A stretch of DNA of 64,000 bases, from NCBI GenBank assembly GCA_037133475.1, contig JBAXOB010000002.1, positions 62,001 to 126,000 of the forward strand, read 5' to 3'. Below are positions 37,042 through 45,282 of this stretch, one piece after another (the first letter of the stretch is position 1; each line of letters starts with the position of its first letter). Source of the stretch: CAIVAT01 sp037133475 (lineage in GTDB: Bacteria; Bacteroidota; Bacteroidia; Bacteroidales; FEN-979). The notes beneath the pieces are model-generated. The model was given only the letters and a program-made list of their open reading frames with translations. It did no database searches and was not told where the DNA came from. A program made the translations under genes and the position numbers.

Positions 37042-37488
37042 ATGGTGACTTCAATTCTCAGAAAGTTTGTTAGGGTCTTCCTGCTTTCAGGAATGTTTTC
37101 GGTAATGTTTATTTCCTGTAAAAAAGAGACGACCACTCCCCAGATCCCCTATGTCTCTTTTAATATCAGCCTGAACCCGAACGGGACACAGTACCTTGCC
37201 CTCAACGTGGTAAATGGCTGGGAAACAGTTACAGGGGGTTATAACGGGATCCTGATTTTCAGGAAGTCGATCAATGAATTTGCCGCCTATGAGCGGGCCT
37301 GCCCCTATGACCCGCTGGTAAGTGGTGCACAAATCAGGGTTGACAAGTCGGGGATTACCTGTTACTGCCCTGTATGCGGATCAAAATATATCATGAGCGA
37401 CGGTACTCCCTATTCCGGGCCGTCGCGTTACACCTTAAGAGAATATACCACCCTGTATGATGGATTGATGTTGTACATCTCCAATTAA
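37042..37488 (+). CDS. Rieske-like lipoprotein without the usual histidine ligands
   Basis: A 148-residue lipoprotein (lipobox FISC, C26). The second half has the shape of a Rieske domain: C87 in ERACPYDP and C109/C112 in CYCPVCGSKY, followed by DGTPYSGPSRYTLREY. In a true Rieske protein the motifs are CxH and CxxH; here the histidine positions are Y89 and C112. C107 is an additional cysteine. A [2Fe-2S] cluster of the classic type is therefore unlikely; a metal site with four cysteines (C87, C107, C109, C112) or a purely structural fold is possible. It is convergent with ahcY. Confidence 0.75.
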   Translation: MVTSILRKFVRVFLLSGMFSVMFISCKKETTTPQIPYVSFNISLNPNGTQYLALNVVNGWETVTGGYNGILIFRKSINEFAAYERACPYDPLVSGAQIRVDKSGITCYCPVCGSKYIMSDGTPYSGPSRYTLREYTTLYDGLMLYISN

Positions 37489-37529
37489 CAAGGTGGTATA
37501 CCAAAGAAAAACGGGGTTATCTTCCCCTG

Positions 37530-38951
37530 TTAATACCTGTAATGTTCAGGTTTGTAGGGGCCGTCGGCGTCAACGTTCAGGTAGGCTGCCTGTTCCGGGG
37601 TAAGCCTGGTAAGTTTCACACCTATCTGCTCCAGGTGCAGCCGGGCTACCTCTTCATCCAGTTTTTTGGATAAACGGTAAACTCCGACCTCATAATTGTT
37701 CAGCCAAAGGTCAAGCTGGGCAAGGGTCTGGTTGGTAAAGGAGTTCGACATCACAAAGGAGGGATGCCCGGTGGCGCAGCCAAGATTGACCAGCCTGCCT
37801 TCGGCAAGGAGGTAGATGGCTTTCCCGTCGGGATAGATATATTTGTCAACCTGTGGCTTGATATTCACATGTTTGATCCCGGGCCAGTGAATCATCTGGT
37901 CAACCTGGATTTCGTTGTCGAAATGGCCGATGTTGCAAACGATCGACTGGTCTTTCATCTTGGAAAGATGATCAGCCGTAATGACATCCTTGTTTCCAGT
38001 AGTGGTAACATAGATGTTCCCTTCAGGAAGGGCATCCTCGATGGTGCTTACTTCAAAGCCTTCCATCGCTGCCTGCAGGGCACAGATCGGATCGATCTCG
38101 GTCACGATAACGCGTGCGCCATACGACCGCATGGAATGCGCGCATCCTTTTCCGACATCGCCATAACCCAGCACCACAACTACCTTTCCGGCGATCATCA
38201 CGTCGGTAGCTCTTTTGATACCATCGGCAAGCGATTCACGGCAACCATAGAGATTGTCGAATTTCGATTTTGTTACTGAATCGTTCACATTGATGGCGGG
38301 AACCAGCAGGGCGCCTTTTTCCTTCATCTGGTAAAGCCGGTGAACCCCGGTGGTGGTCTCTTCCGAAACCCCTTTCCATTCGGCTACCGTATGATGCCAC
38401 CTTTTGGTATCCTCAATATATATTTCCCGGAGCTGTTTCATAAAGGCCTTTTCATCAGCATTCTCAGCCGGGGCTTTAAGGAGTTCCGGGTTTTTTTCAA
38501 TTTCATAGCCCTTATGGATCATCATGGTGGCGTCGCCCCCGTCATCCACGATCAGATTCGGTCCCTTGCCTCCGGGGAAACTCAGTGCCATACTGGTACA
38601 CCACCAGTATTCGTCGAGCGACTCGCCCTTCCAGGCATAAACGGGGATTCCTTTGGCAGCAATGGCTGCTGCGGCATGATCCTGGGTGGAGAAGATATTG
38701 CAACTGGCCCACCTGACATCGGCACCCAGTTCAACAAGTGTTTCAATAAGGACCGCGGTCTGAATGGTCATGTGCAGCGACCCGCTGATGCGGGCGCCCT
38801 TCAGGGGTTTTTCAGCTGAATATTTTCTCCTTACGGACATCAGGCCGGGCATCTCCTTTTCTGCAACTTCTATCTCTTTGCGCCCCCATTCAGCCAGGGA
38901 CATATCGGCTACTTTGTACTTAAGATCGGTTGAAAAAGTGATGTTATCCAT
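37530..38951 (-). CDS. ahcY: Adenosylhomocysteinase
   Basis: A 473-residue NAD-dependent enzyme that splits S-adenosylhomocysteine into adenosine and homocysteine, so it feeds homocysteine to MetH. The Rossmann motif is GYGDVGKGCAHSMRSYGARV; the substrate part has NVNDSVTKSKFDN, and the C terminus ends DGPYKPEHYRY as in most family members. It is divergent from the phosphopantetheinyl transferase gene, beyond which lie metH and metF, so three steps of the activated-methyl cycle are within 7 kb. Confidence 0.97.
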   Translation of the reverse strand: MDNITFSTDLKYKVADMSLAEWGRKEIEVAEKEMPGLMSVRRKYSAEKPLKGARISGSLHMTIQTAVLIETLVELGADVRWASCNIFSTQDHAAAAIAAKGIPVYAWKGESLDEYWWCTSMALSFPGGKGPNLIVDDGGDATMMIHKGYEIEKNPELLKAPAENADEKAFMKQLREIYIEDTKRWHHTVAEWKGVSEETTTGVHRLYQMKEKGALLVPAINVNDSVTKSKFDNLYGCRESLADGIKRATDVMIAGKVVVVLGYGDVGKGCAHSMRSYGARVIVTEIDPICALQAAMEGFEVSTIEDALPEGNIYVTTTGNKDVITADHLSKMKDQSIVCNIGHFDNEIQVDQMIHWPGIKHVNIKPQVDKYIYPDGKAIYLLAEGRLVNLGCATGHPSFVMSNSFTNQTLAQLDLWLNNYEVGVYRLSKKLDEEVARLHLEQIGVKLTRLTPEQAAYLNVDADGPYKPEHYRY

Positions 38952-38980
38952 TGTTTCGGGTGTTATGGTTAATTGGGCGG

Positions 38981-38988
38981 CAAAAGTA
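38981..38988 (-). promoter_or_regulatory. -7 box of ahcY
   Basis: TACTTTTG on the minus strand, 29 bp before the ATG at 38951. No well-spaced -33 TTG. Confidence 0.5.
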
Positions 38989-39022
38989 CATAAAAATCAA
39001 ATATGAAGATGGGATAAAATCG

Positions 39023-39030
39023 TATTTTTG
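39023..39030 (+). promoter_or_regulatory. -7 box of the phosphopantetheinyl transferase gene
   Basis: TATTTTTG matches TAnnTTTG, 31 bp before the ATG at 39062 and divergent from the ahcY box. Confidence 0.5.
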
Positions 39031-39061
39031 CACGCTGATACCATAAAATTATCTGCTCATT

Positions 39062-39700
39062 ATGCCGTTTAGTCAGGAATTCCTTCCTTCCCCGGGAATC
39101 AGAGCCGGAATTTGGCATATCACGGAGAGTGCTGGTGAGTTGCTCTCCCTGGTCAACCTCACCGATGCCGAGACAACCCGTTACCACTCATTCCGGAATG
39201 ACCTGAGGAAACGACAATGGCTTGCATACCACTCACTGCTCAGCCATATGCTGGATCCCGCCTCTCCTGATATTTCATACGACCAGCATGGAAAGCCATT
39301 CCTGGTCACAGGCAGTCATTACATCTCGGTTTCCCACGCCGGAAATTATGCCGCTGCCATTTTTGCTGAAAAGTGCCCTGTGGGGATTGATATCGAAAAA
39401 CTGCAAATCCGTGTCGAACGGGTGAAGGAACGGTTCATGCATCCTGCGGAACTTGCATCAATCAGCGCCGAAAACCGCCTGGAACAGCTTTATGTTTACT
39501 GGTGCGGCAAGGAGGCTCTCTATAAATTGCACGGCAAACCGGAAGTAGATTTCAGAAATGACATATTTATTCATCCATTTGATTACCTTTGCAATACAAA
39601 ACGAATTTGCAGCGCAACCGTCAATATTGAAGGTTGCCGTAAGGATTATGTCCTCCATTTTGAGAATCTGGGGGACTATATGCTGGTGACGGCATCCTGA
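39062..39700 (+). CDS. 4'-phosphopantetheinyl transferase superfamily protein
   Basis: A 212-residue Sfp/HetI-type enzyme that transfers phosphopantetheine from CoA to carrier proteins. Magnesium-binding motifs are GIDIEKLQIR (about 118-127) and YWCGKEALYKLHG (about 155-167), and the upstream ISVSHAGNYAAA segment is typical. It stands alone between the divergent ahcY and the metH gene with its own promoter; it has no visible polyketide or fatty-acid partner here. It may be the general carrier-protein activator. Confidence 0.9.
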   Translation: MPFSQEFLPSPGIRAGIWHITESAGELLSLVNLTDAETTRYHSFRNDLRKRQWLAYHSLLSHMLDPASPDISYDQHGKPFLVTGSHYISVSHAGNYAAAIFAEKCPVGIDIEKLQIRVERVKERFMHPAELASISAENRLEQLYVYWCGKEALYKLHGKPEVDFRNDIFIHPFDYLCNTKRICSATVNIEGCRKDYVLHFENLGDYMLVTAS

Positions 39701-39731
39701 TTGTTTCCGGTTTTTTACAAAATTAACTTTG
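39701..39731 (+). promoter_or_regulatory. Promoter of metH
   Basis: TTG (39701-39703), 20 bp, TAACTTTG (39724-39731). The box ends 10 bp before the ATG, so the leader is very short, and no riboswitch can fit. Confidence 0.6.
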
Positions 39732-39741
39732 ATTTACTAAA

Positions 39742-42700
39742 ATGACAACCAACATATATCAAGCAATAAAATCCCGTGTTCTTGTTCTTGACGGAGCGAT
39801 GGGTACGATGGTCCAGCGATACAGGCTGGATGAAGCCGCTTTCAGGGGAGAGCGCTTCAGGGAGTTTGCCTACAACCTGAAGGGCAACAACGACCTGCTG
39901 GTTTTGACCCAGCCCCATGTGATCCGTGAAATCCACGAGGCTTACCTGGAGGCAGGTGCCGATATCATCGAAACCGATACCTTCAACGCCAACAGGATCT
40001 CCCTTTCAGACTATCACCTCGAACACCTTGCCTATGAAATCAATCTCGCAGCAGCCAGGCTGGCAAAGGGCGCTGCCATCGATTATTCCGGGCGCCCCGA
40101 TGGCAAGCCCCGCTGGGTAGCCGGATCGATCGGACCAACCAGTAAGACAGCCTCCATGTCGCCCGATGTGCAGAACCCTGCATACCGTGCCGTCAGTTTC
40201 GACGACCTTTACCAGGCCTACCGCGAACAGGCAAAGGGGCTTCTCGACGGCGGCGCCGACCTGCTTATGGTTGAAACCATCTTTGACACCCTGAATGCCA
40301 AGGCAGCGCTGGTGGCAGTTTTCGACGAAATCAACGACCGCAGGTCAGTCACGCCTGGGTTACAGATCCCTGTCATTGCGAGTGTCACCATTTCCGACAA
40401 CAGCGGCCGCACCCTCTCCGGTCAGACACTGGAAGCCTTCCTGTTCTCGGTCATCCATTTCGACCTTTTTGCCATCGGCCTGAATTGCTCGCTCGGCGCT
40501 GCCGAACTGCGCCCCTACCTCGAAGAGTTGTCCATCAAGGCGCCATTTCCTGTCATTTCCTATCCGAATGCCGGATTGCCGAACCAATTTGGCGAATATG
40601 ACCAGTCGCCTGTTGAAATGGCCGGTTATATCGGTGATTTTCTTGACAACGGCTTTGTCAATATGGTGGGAGGCTGCTGCGGCACTACGCCGGAACATAT
40701 CCGCGGTTTCGTGGAACTGGCCTCCACCGCAAAAGTCCGCCAGGTACCCGTAAGGGCCCATGAACTGAGGCTAAGCGGGCTCGAACCGCTCACCGTATTC
40801 AAAGGAAGCAACTTTATCAACATCGGAGAACGTACCAATGTAAGCGGTTCAAGGAAATTTGCCCGGCTGATCAAGGAGGAAAAATATGAAGAGGCGCTCT
40901 CCGTAGCCCGTCAGCAGGTGGAAAGCGGGGCCCAGGTTATCGATATCAGCATGGATGAGGCGATGCTCGACGCCGAAAAAGCCATGGTGAACTTTCTCAA
41001 CATGGTGGCCTCCGATCCTGATGTTGCCCGGGTTCCGGTCATGATCGATTCGTCGAAATTCTCCGTCATCCTGGCCGGCCTTAAGTGTATCCAGGGAAAA
41101 CCCATCGTCAACTCCATCAGTCTGAAGGAGGGCGAAGAGGCATTCCGTGAACATGCCATCCTGCTCCGGAAATTCGGCGCCGCCACGGTCATCATGGCTT
41201 TTGACGAGGAGGGACAGGCGACAAACCTCGAACGGAGAATTGTCATTGCCCGTCGTGCATACCAGATCCTGACGGAGGAGTTGGATTTTCCCCCCGAAGA
41301 TATCATCTTTGATCCGAACATTCTGACGGTGGCGACCGGCATTGAAGAGCATAACAACTACGCCGTTGAATTTCTCCATGCCGTGAAATGGATCAAGGAA
41401 AACCTGCCCCACGCCAGTGTCAGCGGGGGAATAAGCAACCTCTCCTTTTCATTCCGCGGCAACGACGCGCTGCGCGAAGCGATGCACTCCGCCTTCCTGT
41501 TCCATGCCATCAGGGCCGGTCTTGATATGGGTATTGTGAATGCAGGCGCGCTCCCGGTCTACGATGAAATCCCGAAGATGCTGCTGAAACTGGTCGAAGA
41601 TGTCATCCTCAACCGACGCAAGGACGGCACGGAACGGCTGCTGGCCTACGCCGACCAGGTCACCGACTCGGGGAAAAAAGAGGAAACGGAAGCCGAATGG
41701 CGCTCACTGCCTCCCGTTGAACGGCTGAGGTATTCACTGGTAAAGGGCAATGCCGAATTTATCGATCCCGACATCGACGAGGTGATGCCCCTCTTTGACA
41801 CCGCCCTGAAGATCATCGAGGGTCCCCTGATGGATGGCATGAACCAGGTTGGCGATCTCTTCGGCAGCGGAAAAATGTTCCTGCCCCAGGTGGTCAAAAG
41901 CGCCCGTGTGATGAAAAAGGCCGTTGCCCGGCTTACCCCGCGGCTTGAAGCAGAGAAGAAGGCGCTGGACGGGCCTCCCCGCAACAACGGCAAAGTTCTT
42001 ATGGCAACCGTCAAGGGCGATGTCCATGATATCGGGAAAAATATTGTCGGCGTCGTACTGGCCTGTAATAATTATGAGGTAATCGACCTGGGAGTCATGA
42101 TCCCTGCCGACAAGATCCTGGCCGCCGCCAGGGAACACAACGTGGATGTAGTCGGTCTCAGCGGACTGATCACCCCCTCCCTCGAGGAGATGGTCCATGT
42201 GGCAAAGGAGATGGAACGGCTGAAGTTTACCCTGCCTCTGATCATCGGAGGGGCCACGACATCCGAAATTCATACGGCAGTAAAGATCGAACCCTTTTAT
42301 TCACACCCGGTCATCCACGTCAAAGATGCCTCCAAGGCGGTGGGCGTGGTCTCAAACCTCCTTTCGGCAGAGGTGAAACCTGAGTTTACCGCGAATATCA
42401 AGCAAAAATATGAGCATATCAGGAACACTTACGATACCAAAGCAGATCATACCTACATACCGTTGCCCGAGGCCCGCAGCAACAAACTGAAAGCCGGCTG
42501 GTCGGGTTACCTTATATATACCCCTCAGTTTACCGGCAACAGGATCTTCCTTGAATTTCCGCTGGAGGAGATAATCCCTTACATCGACTGGACCTTCTTC
42601 TTCCATGCCTGGAAAATGAACGGGAAGTACCCGGCGATTCTCTCTGATCCCATAAAGGGGAAAGAGGCCACCAGGCTCTTCGACGATGCACAGGAGATGC

Positions 42701-43428
42701 TGAAGGAGATCACCGGTAAAAAAATGCTGACGGCGCACGGTGTCGTGGGTTTTTACCCCTGCAACGCCGTAGGCGACGACGTTGAGGTTTATGCCGATGA
42801 ATCGCGGTCGCAGGTGCTGACAACCTTCCGCTTTTTGCGCAACCAGCAACAAAAGGAGCCCGGTCAGCCTAACCTTTGCCTGGCCGATTATATTGCACCG
42901 GTGGAATCGGGAAAAGTTGATTATATCGGGGGTTTTGCCGTAACGGCCGGTATCGGCGCCGATGAATGTGCCGCCGTTTATGAAAAGGAGCTGGATGATT
43001 ACAAGGCCATCCTGCTGAAGATCCTGGCCGACCGGCTGGCAGAAGCTTTTGCCGAATTGCTGCATCACCGCGTTCGTACAGAATTCTGGGGATATGCAAA
43101 GGAGGAGCAACTCGATATTTTCTCCATGATCCGTGAAGAATACCAGGGTATCAGGCCGGCGCCCGGCTACCCGGCATGTCCCGAACATTCTGAAAAACGA
43201 ACCCTTTTCGATTTGCTGGATGCGGAAAAACAGACGGGAATTCAGCTTACCGAGAACTTTGCCATGTATCCCGGCGCCTCCGTCAGCGGGTTTTATTTTT
43301 CGCACCCGCTGTCGCAGTACTTCAACCTAGGGCGCATCAGCAAAGACCAGGTAAGCGATTATGCAATACGGAAAAAGTTCAGCCTGGAGGAGACGGAAAA
43401 ATTATTGAACACTAACCTTAATTATTAG
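39742..43428 (+). CDS. metH: Cobalamin-dependent methionine synthase
   Basis: A full-length 1228-residue MetH that moves the methyl group of 5-methyl-tetrahydrofolate to homocysteine through methylcobalamin. The homocysteine domain has zinc ligands C249 (GLNCSLGA), C312 and C313 (GGCCGTTPEH). The pterin domain (about 355-615) contains FINIGERTNVSGSRKF. The cobalamin domain has D760 and H762 in DVHDIGKNIVG, with H762 the lower cobalt ligand. The activation domain with S-adenosylmethionine binding covers about 900-1228 (NYALYPGASVSG-like: AMYPGASVSGFYF). metF follows after 59 bp. Confidence 0.97.
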   Translation: MTTNIYQAIKSRVLVLDGAMGTMVQRYRLDEAAFRGERFREFAYNLKGNNDLLVLTQPHVIREIHEAYLEAGADIIETDTFNANRISLSDYHLEHLAYEINLAAARLAKGAAIDYSGRPDGKPRWVAGSIGPTSKTASMSPDVQNPAYRAVSFDDLYQAYREQAKGLLDGGADLLMVETIFDTLNAKAALVAVFDEINDRRSVTPGLQIPVIASVTISDNSGRTLSGQTLEAFLFSVIHFDLFAIGLNCSLGAAELRPYLEELSIKAPFPVISYPNAGLPNQFGEYDQSPVEMAGYIGDFLDNGFVNMVGGCCGTTPEHIRGFVELASTAKVRQVPVRAHELRLSGLEPLTVFKGSNFINIGERTNVSGSRKFARLIKEEKYEEALSVARQQVESGAQVIDISMDEAMLDAEKAMVNFLNMVASDPDVARVPVMIDSSKFSVILAGLKCIQGKPIVNSISLKEGEEAFREHAILLRKFGAATVIMAFDEEGQATNLERRIVIARRAYQILTEELDFPPEDIIFDPNILTVATGIEEHNNYAVEFLHAVKWIKENLPHASVSGGISNLSFSFRGNDALREAMHSAFLFHAIRAGLDMGIVNAGALPVYDEIPKMLLKLVEDVILNRRKDGTERLLAYADQVTDSGKKEETEAEWRSLPPVERLRYSLVKGNAEFIDPDIDEVMPLFDTALKIIEGPLMDGMNQVGDLFGSGKMFLPQVVKSARVMKKAVARLTPRLEAEKKALDGPPRNNGKVLMATVKGDVHDIGKNIVGVVLACNNYEVIDLGVMIPADKILAAAREHNVDVVGLSGLITPSLEEMVHVAKEMERLKFTLPLIIGGATTSEIHTAVKIEPFYSHPVIHVKDASKAVGVVSNLLSAEVKPEFTANIKQKYEHIRNTYDTKADHTYIPLPEARSNKLKAGWSGYLIYTPQFTGNRIFLEFPLEEIIPYIDWTFFFHAWKMNGKYPAILSDPIKGKEATRLFDDAQEMLKEITGKKMLTAHGVVGFYPCNAVGDDVEVYADESRSQVLTTFRFLRNQQQKEPGQPNLCLADYIAPVESGKVDYIGGFAVTAGIGADECAAVYEKELDDYKAILLKILADRLAEAFAELLHHRVRTEFWGYAKEEQLDIFSMIREEYQGIRPAPGYPACPEHSEKRTLFDLLDAEKQTGIQLTENFAMYPGASVSGFYFSHPLSQYFNLGRISKDQVSDYAIRKKFSLEETEKLLNTNLNY

Positions 43429-43487
43429 CGCGACGACCGCACACCCTGCCCCTTAAGGCCTAACAGCAGGGAAAAACCCATCAGCAC

Positions 43488-44444
43488 ATGAAAGTTATAG
43501 ACCTGATCAACCAATCCGACAGAACACTTTTTTCTTTCGAGCTATTGCCCCCGTTGAGGGGCCACAATATCAACAGTATTTACAGGACCATCGACCCGTT
43601 GATGGAATTCAACCCATCCTTTATCAATGTTACCTATCACCAGGAGGAGGTTGTTTACAAAAAACGTGAAAACGGGCTGCTTGAGAAAAAAACCGTCCGG
43701 AAACGACCCGGAACCGTCGCTATTTCTGCCGCCATCAAATATAAATATCCTTCGGTGGAGGTGGTCCCTCATATCATCTGCGGCGGATTCACCAAGGAGG
43801 AGACCGAATATGCTCTAATCGACTTCCACTACCTGGGCATCGACAATATCCTTGCCCTGCGCGGCGATGCCCCGAAAAACCAACGGACTTTCATCCCCGA
43901 AAAAAGCGGCCATCCCTATGCAAGTTCACTGGTGGCCCAGATCACCGACATGAACAAGGGGAAGTACCTGGATGATGAACTGCAGAACACCTTCAACACC
44001 AACTTCTGTGTTGGGGTTGCCGGATACCCCGAAAAACATATCGAATCGCCCAACCTGGCTTATGATATGAAATTCCTGAAGGAAAAGGTCGATGCAGGCG
44101 CCGAATATATCATCACCCAGATGTTTTTTGATAACCGGAAATATTTCGATTTCGTGGATGCCTGCCGCAAGGAGGGTATCACGGTGCCCATTATTCCCGG
44201 GCTGAAATCCATTTGTACTTTAAAGGAGATCACCGTCCTTCCCCAGGTTTTCAGCATCGACATCCCGGATGACCTGGTCAGGGAGGTGATGAAATGCAAA
44301 TCAAACGAGGAGGTGTTTAAGGTCGGAATAGAATGGAGTATCAAACAATCCCTGGAACTGATCAGTTTCGGGGTTCCCGTGCTGCACTATTTTTCGGTGG
44401 GGATCTCAGAAAACATATGTCAGATTGCCAAAGCTGTGTTTTAA
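43488..44444 (+). CDS. metF: 5,10-methylenetetrahydrofolate reductase
   Basis: A 318-residue TIM-barrel flavoprotein that makes 5-methyl-tetrahydrofolate, the methyl donor of MetH. Visible family motifs: FSFELLPPLRG near the N terminus with the catalytic Glu, LGIDNILALRGDAPKN, AEYIITQMFFDNRKYFDF and VPIIPGLKSI. It is slightly longer than E. coli MetF (296). It follows metH on the same strand and is probably co-transcribed; the next gene starts 9 bp after it, so the GGGP synthase-family gene seems to be part of the same transcript. Confidence 0.96.
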   Translation: MKVIDLINQSDRTLFSFELLPPLRGHNINSIYRTIDPLMEFNPSFINVTYHQEEVVYKKRENGLLEKKTVRKRPGTVAISAAIKYKYPSVEVVPHIICGGFTKEETEYALIDFHYLGIDNILALRGDAPKNQRTFIPEKSGHPYASSLVAQITDMNKGKYLDDELQNTFNTNFCVGVAGYPEKHIESPNLAYDMKFLKEKVDAGAEYIITQMFFDNRKYFDFVDACRKEGITVPIIPGLKSICTLKEITVLPQVFSIDIPDDLVREVMKCKSNEEVFKVGIEWSIKQSLELISFGVPVLHYFSVGISENICQIAKAVF

Positions 44445-44453
44445 CCAATTTTC

Positions 44454-45215
44454 ATGAATATTTACCAGAAAATCCTGAACGATAAATCTTCAGGCAAGAA
44501 GAACTTTGTGGTTCTGATCGACCCGGATAAATACACCCCTGAATCGCTGGCCTATGTGGTCAAACTTTCGGTGGAGTCGGGTGTCGACTGTTTTTTCCTG
44601 GGAGGAAGTCTGCTGATGACCGACAATCACGCCGCGATCATCTCTCATATCCGGGAAAAATCGGACATCCCCGTGATCCTGTTTCCCGGAAACAACCTTC
44701 AGCTGAACAACGATGCCGACGGGATCCTGCTTTTATCCCTGATCTCGGGGCGGAATGCTGAAATGCTGATCGGGCGCCACGTGATCGCTGCCCCCTTTCT
44801 GAAGGCGAGTAACCTGGAGATCATCTCCACCGGTTATATGCTGATCGAAAGCGGCTTTACCACGGCTGTTAACTACATGAGCAATACAACCCCGATCCCC
44901 GCCTCAAAGGACGATATTGCCGTATGCACGGCCATGGCCGGAGAAATGCTGGGCATGAAACTTATCTATATGGATGCAGGCAGCGGCGCCCAACAGCCGG
45001 TACCAACCTCCATGATACGGAGTGTCCAGGATTCCATCCTGCTGCCGCTGATCATTGGTGGCGGCATCACCACCGCCCGGCTTGCCGAAGCGGCCTATAT
45101 TGCCGGGGCCGACATCGTGGTGGTTGGCAACGCCATTGAAAAAAATCCCGACCTTATCCCCGCCATGACCGCCGTGCGCGATGCATGCCACAAAAACATG
45201 ACCATTCCATCGTAA
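44454..45215 (+). CDS. Geranylgeranylglyceryl phosphate synthase family protein
   Basis: A 253-residue TIM-barrel prenyltransferase of the GGGPS/PcrB family. In archaea it makes the first ether bond of membrane lipids; Bacteroidota have members of the same group with active prenyl transfer to glycerol-1-phosphate. Motifs seen: VVLIDPDKYTPE at the N terminus, YMDAGSGAQQPV and IIGGGITTARLAEAAYIAGA for the phosphate site, and IVVVGNAIEKNP. It lies 9 bp after metF. The lipid product in this organism is unknown, and the exact prenyl length cannot be read from the sequence. Confidence 0.9.
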   Translation: MNIYQKILNDKSSGKKNFVVLIDPDKYTPESLAYVVKLSVESGVDCFFLGGSLLMTDNHAAIISHIREKSDIPVILFPGNNLQLNNDADGILLLSLISGRNAEMLIGRHVIAAPFLKASNLEIISTGYMLIESGFTTAVNYMSNTTPIPASKDDIAVCTAMAGEMLGMKLIYMDAGSGAQQPVPTSMIRSVQDSILLPLIIGGGITTARLAEAAYIAGADIVVVGNAIEKNPDLIPAMTAVRDACHKNMTIPS

Positions 45216-45282
45216 CCTACACTGCTGATCCTCCTCAAATCATTCGCTATTCATTATTCGGTATTCATTATTCATTATTCCC

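Noticed and set aside
39701..39741. SAM or cobalamin riboswitch before metH
   Set aside because: Only 41 bp separate it from the preceding gene, and the -7 box lies 10 bp before the ATG.
42352..43305. 317-residue open frame on the minus strand opposite metH
   Set aside because: MetH is complete and collinear with its family here; the antisense frame shows no family motif.
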